Assembly (NCBI GenBank): GCA_017860085.1
Contig: JAFNAJ010000065.1
Coordinates: 1-9,558, forward strand
Source of the DNA: Acidobacteriota bacterium
GTDB taxonomy: Bacteria > Acidobacteriota > Vicinamibacteria > Vicinamibacterales > JAFNAJ01
Reading direction: 5' to 3'
Length of the DNA: 9,558 nucleotides
Both the position numbers and the translations under genes were made by a program. A model generated the notes under the pieces. The model was given only the letters and a program-made list of their open reading frames with translations. It searched no databases and was not told where the DNA came from. Below, piece by piece: positions 1 through 6,526 of the stretch; positions within the stretch are counted from its first letter, which is position 1; each line of letters starts with the position of its first letter.

Positions 1-1
1 C

Positions 2-2011
2 TTCTCTGCCGAGCGCGCGACGGCCCTGCGGCCAATCGAACTCCGCCTGCACGACACCATCAGGCCCGACGCGTGCCGTCGCGAGCACCGCATCTTCACA
101 GAGGAGCCGCATCTCGCCGGGTCGCCGCGAAACTACGAGTTGGCCCAGTACATGGCCGAGGAGTGGAAGGCCTACGGCCTCGAGGAAATCGCGCTCGTCG
201 AACACCCGGTCTACCTGCCGTGGCCGGTGCGGTACGAGGCCACGCTGGTCGAGCCGTTCGAGAAGAAGCTGTCGCTCACCGAGGACGGCGTCTCCCAGGA
301 CAAGGACTCGTATGCGGCCGACGTGGGCATTCCCTACTGCGCGTATTCGGAGAACGTCGATGTCACCGCGCAGGTCGTGTACGTCAACAGCGGCAACCCC
401 GAGGACTACGACGTGCTGGCCCGCGAGGGCATCGACGTGCGGGGGAAGATCGCGCTCGCCCGCTACTCGATGCCGTACAGCTACCGCGGCTTCAAGGCCC
501 TCACCGCGCAGCGCCGCGGCGTCGCCGCCCTGATTCTCTACTCCGACCCGGCTGACGATGGCTTCAAGAAGGGCGAGGTGTTTCCGTGGGGACCGTGGGG
601 GCCGGAGAGCCACCTGCAGCGCGGGTCGATCGTCTACGACTTCAATCTGCCGGGTGATCCGCGCTCGCCGGGCTGGTCGTCGGTCCCCGGAGGTCGCTTC
701 GTGCCTGCGGCAGAGGCCATCTCGGTGCCCAGGGTGGCCGCCGCCCCGATGTCGGCGCGCGATGCCGGCCTGATGCTCGAGCGGCTGGGCGGACCGGTCG
801 CACCAGCGGCGTGGCAAGGGGGACTGCCCTTCACGTACCGCCTGGGGCCCGGGCCGGCCAAGCTGCACCTCGTGGTCGAAAACGACAAGAAGGTGCGTTC
901 GATCTGGAACGTCATCGGCAAGATCCGAGGACGCGAGGCCCCGGATGAATGGGTCGTTCTGGGCAACCACCGTGACGCCTGGGTCTATGGCGGCGTGGAT
1001 CCGTCGACCGGCACGGCGACGCTGATGGAAACGGCCCGCGCGTTCGGCGAGCTCGCGCGCGGCGGCTGGCGTCCGCGGCGCACGCTCGTGTTCGGCAGCT
1101 GGGACGCGGAGGAGTTCACGCTCACGGGCAGCACCGAGTGGGGTGAACTCGAGGCCGACCGGCTGCGGGCCGGTGCCGTCGCCTACCTCAACGTCGACGC
1201 CTCGGCGTCGGGCCCGAACTTCTCGGCGTCATCGGTGCCGGCGCTCGCGCGGTTTCTCCGCGAGGTCGCGATGGCCGTGCCGGACCCGTCAGGTGGAAGC
1301 GTGTACGACGCGTGGCGGCGGCGTCAGGCCACGCCAGCGGGCGAGGAGCCGCCTGTGGCGACGCGACTGGGCAGCGGGTCCGACTACACGGTCTTCCTGA
1401 ACTTCCTTGGCGTGCCGGTCGCCGACCTCGGCTTCGACGGACCCTACGGCGTCTATCACTCGATCTACGACAACTTCACGTGGGTCGACCGCATCGGCGA
1501 CCCGGGCTTCTACTATCACGCGGCGATGGCGCGATACTGGGCGACCGCCGCCATCCGTCTTGCCGAGGCCGACCACGTCCCGCTCGACTACGCGACGTAT
1601 GCACGCGACGTACAGGCGTATCTGGACGAGGCGGCCACGTCGGCGAAGGCGCACGGGGTCACCATCGACCTCGCCGCCGCCCAAGCCGCCGCGAAACGTT
1701 GGGAACAGGAGGCGGGGGCAGCGCTCGAACGCGCCCAGCGCGCACTCGCGTCGAAGGACACGACCGCGGTGACGCGCATCCACCAGGCCTTGATGCGGGT
1801 GGAGCGCGCGCTGCTCGATGCCGAGGGACTCTCGGGCCGGCCCTGGTACAAGCACCTGCTCTATGCACCTCGGCCCACGTACAAGCCGCTGGTCCTGCCC
1901 GGCGTGATCGAAGCCATCGAGGCGCGCGACGCCGCGCGCGTGTCCTCGGAGGTCGGCCGCCTGACCCGGGCCCTCGAACGCGCCGCGACCACGCTCGAGG
2001 CGACGCGGTGA
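2..2011 (+). CDS. M28 metallopeptidase, glutamate carboxypeptidase II (PSMA/NAALADase)-like, 5'-truncated by window edge
   Basis: Zinc aminopeptidase/carboxypeptidase-fold protein with the three-part layout of glutamate carboxypeptidase II: PA domain (about nt 200-900), M28 catalytic domain (about 900-1560) and a C-terminal transferrin-receptor-like dimerisation domain (about 1600-2000). The frame is open from base 2, and the family motif EEPHLAGSPRN (nt 107-139) lies before the first ATG at 140, so the true start is upstream of the window. At least 669 codons are present. Expected zinc ligands and base are all visible: His in GNHRDAW (968-970), Asp in GGVDPSTG (998-1000), Glu-Glu in WDAEEF (1109-1114), Asp in LNVDAS (1196-1198) and His in VYHSIYDNF (1457-1459). 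Two residues that bind the substrate glutamate in human GCPII also seem kept: Arg in SYRG (485-487) and Asn in DFNLPGDP (644-646), with Tyr before the last His. The C-terminal Lys-Tyr pair is not clearly kept. Family members usually act outside the cytoplasm, but any signal peptide lies outside the window. Confidence 0.93.
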   Translation, partial: FSAERATALRPIELRLHDTIRPDACRREHRIFTEEPHLAGSPRNYELAQYMAEEWKAYGLEEIALVEHPVYLPWPVRYEATLVEPFEKKLSLTEDGVSQDKDSYAADVGIPYCAYSENVDVTAQVVYVNSGNPEDYDVLAREGIDVRGKIALARYSMPYSYRGFKALTAQRRGVAALILYSDPADDGFKKGEVFPWGPWGPESHLQRGSIVYDFNLPGDPRSPGWSSVPGGRFVPAAEAISVPRVAAAPMSARDAGLMLERLGGPVAPAAWQGGLPFTYRLGPGPAKLHLVVENDKKVRSIWNVIGKIRGREAPDEWVVLGNHRDAWVYGGVDPSTGTATLMETARAFGELARGGWRPRRTLVFGSWDAEEFTLTGSTEWGELEADRLRAGAVAYLNVDASASGPNFSASSVPALARFLREVAMAVPDPSGGSVYDAWRRRQATPAGEEPPVATRLGSGSDYTVFLNFLGVPVADLGFDGPYGVYHSIYDNFTWVDRIGDPGFYYHAAMARYWATAAIRLAEADHVPLDYATYARDVQAYLDEAATSAKAHGVTIDLAAAQAAAKRWEQEAGAALERAQRALASKDTTAVTRIHQALMRVERALLDAEGLSGRPWYKHLLYAPRPTYKPLVLPGVIEAIEARDAARVSSEVGRLTRALERAATTLEATR

Positions 2012-2043
2012 TGCCGACAGGCGTGGACGGCGTTCGCCAATGA
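2011..2043 (+). other. 10-codon bridging mini-ORF between peptidase and aminotransferase
   Basis: An ATG at 2011-2013 shares its A with the peptidase stop (TGATG). The frame runs ten codons (MPTGVDGVRQ) to a TGA at 2041-2043 that overlaps the aminotransferase ATG (ATGA). It therefore joins the two genes with no untranslated base. It may let ribosomes pass from one gene to the next, or it may be chance. No strong ribosome binding site precedes either ATG. Confidence 0.25.
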
Positions 2044-3401
2044 GCTACCGCTTCCCCGATCGCCCGGTGTTCTATCGCCGCCTCGGGCGAGAGTTCCCCT
2101 GCGCGGTGAGCGCGCGCGGCGCCTGGATTACCGACGCCGACGGGCGCGATTATCTGGACGCGTCGAGCGGCGCCATGGTGACGAGCATCGGTCATGGCGT
2201 GGCCGAGATCGCCGACGCCGTGGCGTCACAGATGCGCGAGGTCGCCTACGTCAACGGCCTGATGTTCACAAACAAGGCCGTCGAAGCGCTCGCCGACGAA
2301 CTGGCCGAGCTGCTGCCCGAGCCGCTGCACTACGCCTATTTCCTGTGCAGCGGATCCGAGGCCATCGAGGCAGCCGTCAAGCTCGCGCGCCAGTACTGGT
2401 GCGAGAGCGGCCGGACGACGAAGTGGAAGGTCGTGAGCCGCGTCCCGTCGTATCACGGCAATACACTCGCCGCGCTTGCGCTCTCGGGCCGTGAGCACTA
2501 CCGTGCGTTGTACGGGCCTCTGCTCACGCCGTTCCCTCGCATACCGGCACCGGACCCCTATCGACACCCCGGGTGCGCCGCGTGCACGGGCGAAGCCTTG
2601 GAGGAAGCCATCCTCTCGGAGGGGCCCGACACGGTGGCCGCGTTCCTGTTCGAGCCGATCGTGGGATCGTCGGGGGGCGCCGTCGTCCCCGACGCGGGCT
2701 ATGTGCGGCGCGTCGCCGAGATCTGCCGCCGCCACGATGTCCTGGTGATCGCCGACGAAGTCCTCTGCGGCATGGGTCGCACGGGGCGCTGGTTCGCCTT
2801 CGAGCATTTCGGCGTGACCCCCGACATCCTGGTCCTGGGCAAGGGCCTCACGGGCGGGTACGCGCCCCTCAGCGCCCTCGTCTCGCGCCGTGAGATCGTC
2901 GAGCGGCTCGCGCACGGCACTGGCTACTTCAACCACGCGCAGACGTACTCGCACACGCCGGTGATCTGCGCCGCAGGCGTGGCCACGCTCCGCTTCATGA
3001 AACGGTTGCACCTGGTGGACCGCGCGCGCGATTTGGAGCCGCTGCTCTTTCGCGCCCTGGCGCCGCTCGCCGGGCGGCCGGGCGTGGGCGACATCCGCGG
3101 CAAGGGCCTGCTGGCCGGCGTCGAGTTCGTGGCCGACCGCGACACGAAGGCACCGTTCCCGCGGATCGACCGTGTGGCCGAACGCGTGGCCGAGCGGGCA
3201 TTCGCGCGCGGCTTGATCGTCTGGCCGAACGTGGGCCACGTCGATGGCGAGCGCGGCGATCTCGTCCTGGTCGCGCCTCCGCTGGTCGTGGGCGAGGACG
3301 ACCTCGCCGAGATCGGCGCTCGCCTGGCCGCCTCGATCGACGAGGTGCTCGGCGAGACCCGCGTGGCCGGCTCACGCCCGAGCGGAACGGGAAGGCTGTG
3401 A
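2040..3401 (+). CDS. class III PLP-dependent aminotransferase (aspartate aminotransferase family protein)
   Basis: A 453-residue fold-type I, class III aminotransferase, a normal length for the family, which includes omega-amino-acid transaminases and BioA-like enzymes. The cofactor-phosphate motif CSGSEAIEAAVKLARQY lies near residues 102-118, and YHGNTLAALALSG follows near 138. Asp239 in VIADEVLCGMGRTG should pair with the pyridine nitrogen, and Lys268 in LGKGLTGGYAPL (codon 2841-2843) should form the Schiff base. It is expected to move an amino group from an amino acid or amine to a keto acid. The exact substrate cannot be read from sequence. It starts 28 bases after the peptidase stop with only a weak ribosome binding site, and its TGA overlaps the ATG of the CoA-transferase A gene, so it is probably co-translated. 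The Bacillus subtilis aminotransferase YodT also sits beside CoA-transferase subunits (YodS, YodR) in the kamA lysine-degradation operon, as I recall it. That is an analogy and not proof of function. Confidence 0.92.
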   Translation: MSYRFPDRPVFYRRLGREFPCAVSARGAWITDADGRDYLDASSGAMVTSIGHGVAEIADAVASQMREVAYVNGLMFTNKAVEALADELAELLPEPLHYAYFLCSGSEAIEAAVKLARQYWCESGRTTKWKVVSRVPSYHGNTLAALALSGREHYRALYGPLLTPFPRIPAPDPYRHPGCAACTGEALEEAILSEGPDTVAAFLFEPIVGSSGGAVVPDAGYVRRVAEICRRHDVLVIADEVLCGMGRTGRWFAFEHFGVTPDILVLGKGLTGGYAPLSALVSRREIVERLAHGTGYFNHAQTYSHTPVICAAGVATLRFMKRLHLVDRARDLEPLLFRALAPLAGRPGVGDIRGKGLLAGVEFVADRDTKAPFPRIDRVAERVAERAFARGLIVWPNVGHVDGERGDLVLVAPPLVVGEDDLAEIGARLAASIDEVLGETRVAGSRPSGTGRL

Positions 3402-4318
3402 TGACAGGGACCGGCGACAAGGTGATGTCGATGGCCGAGGCCATCGGGCGCTTCGTGACCGACGGCTGCACCCTCGTCATCGAGGGCTTCACCCACCTCA
3501 TCTGCTTCGCCGCGGCGCACGAGATCATCCGGCAGGGGCGTCGCGACCTCACGCTGTGCCGCCTGACACCGGATCTCGTCTACGACCAGATGATCGCGGC
3601 AGGATGTGCCCGAAAGGTCGTCTTCAGCTGGGCTGGCAATCCAGGCGCCGGCCCGCTCTACGCCTTCAGACGGGCCGTCGAGCGGGGAATCCCGCACCCG
3701 CTCGAGATCGAGGAGTACTCGCACTACGGCATGGTGGCGCGGTTTGCCGCCGGCGCGGCACGGCTGCCGTTCTACCCGCTGCGCGACTACCAGGGCAGTG
3801 ATCTGGCGCGGGTGAACCCGCGCATTCGGGACGTCACGTGCCCCTTTACGGGCGAGCGCCTCGCGGCCGTTCCCCCGTTGAATCCCGATGTCGCGATCAT
3901 CCACGTGCAGCGTGCCGATCGGCTCGGCAATGCACACGTGTGGGGCTTGCTCGGCGTGCAGAAGGAGGCCGCGTTCGCGTCGGACAAGGTCATCATCGTC
4001 GCCGAGGAAATCGTGGACGAGGCAGCCATTCGTGCCGATCCCAACCGCACGCTCATCCCGGGCCTGATCGTCGACGCCGTGGTGCTCGAGCCCTTTGGAT
4101 GCCACCCGTCCTACGCTCAGGGCTACTACGATCGCGACAATGGCTTCTACGTGCAGTGGCGCGACATCTCGACCGATACCGCGAGCCTCGACACGTGGCT
4201 GCAGGAATGGGTGCACGGCGTCGCATCGCGCGCGGAGTACGCCGAGAAGCTGGGGGACCGCCTGCAGGCGCTCAGGGCGCGGGAGCACCTGAGCCCTCCT
4301 GTGAACTACGGGTACTGA
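3401..4318 (+). CDS. CoA-transferase subunit A, glutaconate CoA-transferase (GctA)-like
   Basis: A 305-residue family I CoA-transferase alpha subunit. By length and sequence it is closer to GctA of glutaconate CoA-transferase (about 320 residues) than to the shorter 3-oxoacid/acetoacetate type (about 220). The glycine-rich N-terminal GF motif (VIEGFTH) and family signatures such as YSHYGMVARF, LPFYPLRDYQGSD, VDVAIIH-like DVAIIHVQRAD, VAEEIVDEAAIRADP, IPGLIVDAVV and HPSYAQGYYD can be seen. It should pair with the next gene product to move CoA from an acyl-CoA to a free carboxylic acid in the cytoplasm. I chose the ATG at 3401, which forms TGATG with the aminotransferase stop and has GGAAGG (3390-3395) five bases before it. 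A GTG at 3398 is also in frame. A later ATG at 3425 would also fit the family N-terminus. It may also resemble the IpdA hydrolase of steroid degradation, but the partner's catalytic Glu argues for a transferase. Confidence 0.9.
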   Translation: MTGTGDKVMSMAEAIGRFVTDGCTLVIEGFTHLICFAAAHEIIRQGRRDLTLCRLTPDLVYDQMIAAGCARKVVFSWAGNPGAGPLYAFRRAVERGIPHPLEIEEYSHYGMVARFAAGAARLPFYPLRDYQGSDLARVNPRIRDVTCPFTGERLAAVPPLNPDVAIIHVQRADRLGNAHVWGLLGVQKEAAFASDKVIIVAEEIVDEAAIRADPNRTLIPGLIVDAVVLEPFGCHPSYAQGYYDRDNGFYVQWRDISTDTASLDTWLQEWVHGVASRAEYAEKLGDRLQALRAREHLSPPVNYGY

Positions 4319-4321
4319 CGC

Positions 4322-5074
4322 ATGGACTACACCGCCAACGAACTGATGGTTTGCGAGGCCGCGCGGCAACTCCGCGACGGCGAGGTGGTGTTTGTCGGCA
4401 TCGGGCTGCCCAACCTCGCGTGCAACCTCGCCAGGCGCCGCCATGCGCCCAACCTCGTGCTGATCTACGAGTCGGGCGCCGTCGGGGCGGTGCCCGAGCG
4501 GCTGCCAATCTCGATCGGCGACCCGGCACTCGTCACCGGCTGCTCGAGCGTCTGCTCGATGTACGACGTGTTCGCCCACTACCTGCAGGGTGGCCTGATC
4601 GACGTCGGGTTTCTCGGCGGCGCGCAGATTGATCGACACGGCAACATCAACACGACGGTCATCGGCGACTATGCCTCCCCGTCGGTACGCCTGCCCGGCA
4701 GCGGCGGCGCCTGCGAGATCGCCATCCTGGCCAGGAAGGTGGTCGTCATCGCGCCGCAGTCGAAACGCAGCTTCCCGGCGCGCGTCGATTTCGTCACGTC
4801 GCCCGGACACGTCGAGGGCCCAGGGGGCAGGGCGCGCCTCGGCATGCCGGGCCAGGGTCCAGTCTCGGTCATCACCAACCTCGCCTGCTTCGGCTTTCGA
4901 GACGGCGAGATGACCCTGACGTCGCTGCACCCTGGCAGTTCGGTCGAACAGGTCCGAGCGAACATGGGATGGGAGGTCGCGGTCGTGACCGACCTCGCGG
5001 AGACCGCCCCGCCCACGCCCGACGAACTTCGGCTCATCCGGGACGAACTGGACCCGGAACATCTCTATATCTAG
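4322..5074 (+). CDS. CoA-transferase subunit B, glutaconate CoA-transferase (GctB)-like
   Basis: A 250-residue beta subunit that completes the CoA-transferase. The catalytic glutamate that forms the glutamyl-CoA thioester is present as Glu50 in IYESGAVG (codon 4469-4471), aligning with VESG around Glu54 of Acidaminococcus GctB. The oxyanion loop is GSGGA (residues 126-130). Other family signatures are FLGGAQIDRHGNINTTVIGDY, split as FLGGAQID and GNINTTVIGDY, then RVDFVTSPGHVEGPGGRARLGMPG in two conserved halves (VDFVTSPGH, EGPGGRARLG) and a C-terminal LIRDELDPEHLYI. The ATG lies three bases after the stop of subunit A (TGACGCATG), which suggests coupled translation in equal amounts. The acyl donor and acceptor are unknown. 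Glutaconate, glutarate, adipate-type acids or 3-oxo acids all occur in this wider family. Confidence 0.92.
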   Translation: MDYTANELMVCEAARQLRDGEVVFVGIGLPNLACNLARRRHAPNLVLIYESGAVGAVPERLPISIGDPALVTGCSSVCSMYDVFAHYLQGGLIDVGFLGGAQIDRHGNINTTVIGDYASPSVRLPGSGGACEIAILARKVVVIAPQSKRSFPARVDFVTSPGHVEGPGGRARLGMPGQGPVSVITNLACFGFRDGEMTLTSLHPGSSVEQVRANMGWEVAVVTDLAETAPPTPDELRLIRDELDPEHLYI

Positions 5075-5158
5075 GGGCTCGGCAGCGTGGGACTGGGGCT
5101 CGGCGTTCGACACGCTCAGTGAACCAAGGAACGAACCAAGGACCACCCGGTATCCCCT
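5075..5158. repeat. intergenic spacer with short tandem and direct repeats and a REP-like palindrome
   Basis: This 84-base gap splits the catabolic gene run. GGGGCTCGGC occurs at 5074-5083 and again at 5095-5104. GAACCAAGGA occurs at 5121-5130 and 5133-5142, giving a 12-base near-tandem unit. Between them GTTC (5105-5108) and GAAC (5121-5124) enclose CAC (5111-5113) and GTG (5119-5121), so the stretch can form a weak, interrupted hairpin. Similar TTCGAC...GCTCAG...GAA elements are, from memory, scattered between genes in many environmental bacteria. No T-run or clear promoter is seen. The AAGGA at 5138-5142 is 16 bases before the permease ATG, too far to be a good ribosome binding site. Confidence 0.45.
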
Positions 5159-6508
5159 ATGCCCCCTCCCGTCCATCCCCGCCGCGACCGTGGTCACCTT
5201 CTGCGAGTGCTCGGCACCGGCTTCGGCCTCGCCGTCATCGTCGGCAACACGATCGGCGCGGGAATCCTCCGCACCCCGGGCGAGATCGCGACCCAGCTGC
5301 CGAGCGTCAGCCTCTTCCTGGCGATCTGGGTGGTCGGCGGGCTCTACATCCTGGTCAACGCCATCTCGATCGCCGAGCTCGGCACCATGATCCCTCGCTC
5401 GGGCGGGCAGTACGTGTTCGCGCACCGCGCGCTGGGCAACTACGCCGGGTTCATCGTCGGCTGGAGCGACTGGGTCTCGACCTGCGGGACCACGGCCGCG
5501 GTGTCGATCGTCGTCGGTGAGTACGCGGGCGGGTTGTTCCCCGCGCTCGCCGGCCGGACCGTGGCGACAGCCGCGACCGTGGCGTGCGTGATGGCCGTAC
5601 TGCAGTGGCACGGCATCCGCTGGGGCAGCACCGTGCAGAACACGACGAGCTTGCTCAAGGCCCTGGGGTTCCTGCTCCTGATCGCGGCGTGCTTTCTCCT
5701 CGGCGGCAGTGCCCAGGCCGCAGCGGTCTCGTCCCCGGCCCCGGGAGTCGCCGTGCCCACGCTCGCCGCCGTGGTCATCGCCCTGCAGGCGGTGATCTAC
5801 ACGTACGACGGGTGGACGGGCGTCGTCTACTTCTCGGAGGAGGTCGTCGACCCGGCGCGCGACATCCCGCGGGCCCTGTTCGGGGGGGTCATCGCGGTGA
5901 TCGCCATCTACCTGCTGATGAACCTCGCCGTGCTCTACATCCTCCCCCTGTCGCGCATCGCGGGCGAGCCCCTCGCGGCGGGACTGGCGGCGCAGCAGAT
6001 CTTCGGTCGGTACGGCGACACGATCATCCGGACGCTGATGATCGTGTCGATGATCAGCGGCATCAACGCTTATCACCTGATGGCCACGCGCGTGATCTTC
6101 ACGATGAGCCGAGACGGACTCGTCTCGGACCGGATCGTGCGCGTCAATGCCGGGGGCACCCCGACGATCGCGCTGCTCCTCAGCACGCTGGTCGCGGTGG
6201 CGTTCATCATGAGCGGGACGTTCGAGCAGGTGATCTCCGTCCTCGCCGTCTTCTTTGTCTTCAACTACGCGCTGTCGTTCATCTCGGTGTTCGTGCTGCG
6301 TCGCCGCGAACCCGACACGCCGCGGCCGTTCAGGGTGTGGCTGTGGCCGTGGCCTACCCTGCTGTCATTGGTGGGCTCGATCGCCTTCCTCATCGGCGTG
6401 GTCGTGGCCGATCCCAGGACGAGCGCGCAGTCGCTGGTCCTTCTCGCGCTGAGTTGGCCCATGTTCAAGTTGTCGCAGCGGTTCCATCGCCCCGTCGGGC
6501 CGGCCTGA
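5159..6508 (+). CDS. APC-family amino acid permease (LAT/SLC7-like)
   Basis: A 449-residue inner-membrane transporter of the amino acid-polyamine-organocation superfamily. About twelve hydrophobic segments can be counted, starting near residue 20 and ending near 440. The first helix carries the unwound substrate motif GNTIGAGI (29-36), followed by AELGTMIPRSGGQYVF, the loop signature found after helix 2. Helix 6 has YTYDGWTGVVYFSEEVVDPARDIP in the usual place: key elements are YDGW, the EE pair and the P-R-IP end. The first 15 residues are basic (RRDRGH). The start is uncertain: ATG 5159 has no close ribosome binding site, and a GTG at 5207 would also keep the first helix. Members exchange or symport neutral, cationic or acidic amino acids, and the substrate is not clear here. 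Its position after the CoA-transferase genes suggests that it imports the amino acid they degrade, though the repeat-bearing spacer could mark a separate transcript. Confidence 0.92.
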   Translation: MPPPVHPRRDRGHLLRVLGTGFGLAVIVGNTIGAGILRTPGEIATQLPSVSLFLAIWVVGGLYILVNAISIAELGTMIPRSGGQYVFAHRALGNYAGFIVGWSDWVSTCGTTAAVSIVVGEYAGGLFPALAGRTVATAATVACVMAVLQWHGIRWGSTVQNTTSLLKALGFLLLIAACFLLGGSAQAAAVSSPAPGVAVPTLAAVVIALQAVIYTYDGWTGVVYFSEEVVDPARDIPRALFGGVIAVIAIYLLMNLAVLYILPLSRIAGEPLAAGLAAQQIFGRYGDTIIRTLMIVSMISGINAYHLMATRVIFTMSRDGLVSDRIVRVNAGGTPTIALLLSTLVAVAFIMSGTFEQVISVLAVFFVFNYALSFISVFVLRRREPDTPRPFRVWLWPWPTLLSLVGSIAFLIGVVVADPRTSAQSLVLLALSWPMFKLSQRFHRPVGPA

Positions 6509-6526
6509 CGGACGGTCATTCACGGT

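Noticed and set aside
2..2011. Peptidase starting at the ATG at 140
   Set aside because: Conserved family sequence (EEPHLAGSPRN) lies before this ATG in the same open frame, so it is an internal methionine.
1312..2043. 243-codon + strand frame inside the peptidase gene
   Set aside because: It is an out-of-frame, Arg/Gly-rich shadow of the peptidase C-terminal domain. Only its last ten codons are mentioned separately, as a bridging mini-ORF.
2924..6076. Very long antisense open frame of 1050 codons opposite the aminotransferase, CoA-transferase and permease genes
   Set aside because: Its product is low-complexity, dominated by Arg, Asp, His, Gly and Ala with no recognisable domain. Such frames are expected opposite GC-rich codons with strong third-position bias. 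The sense frames carry clear family motifs throughout.
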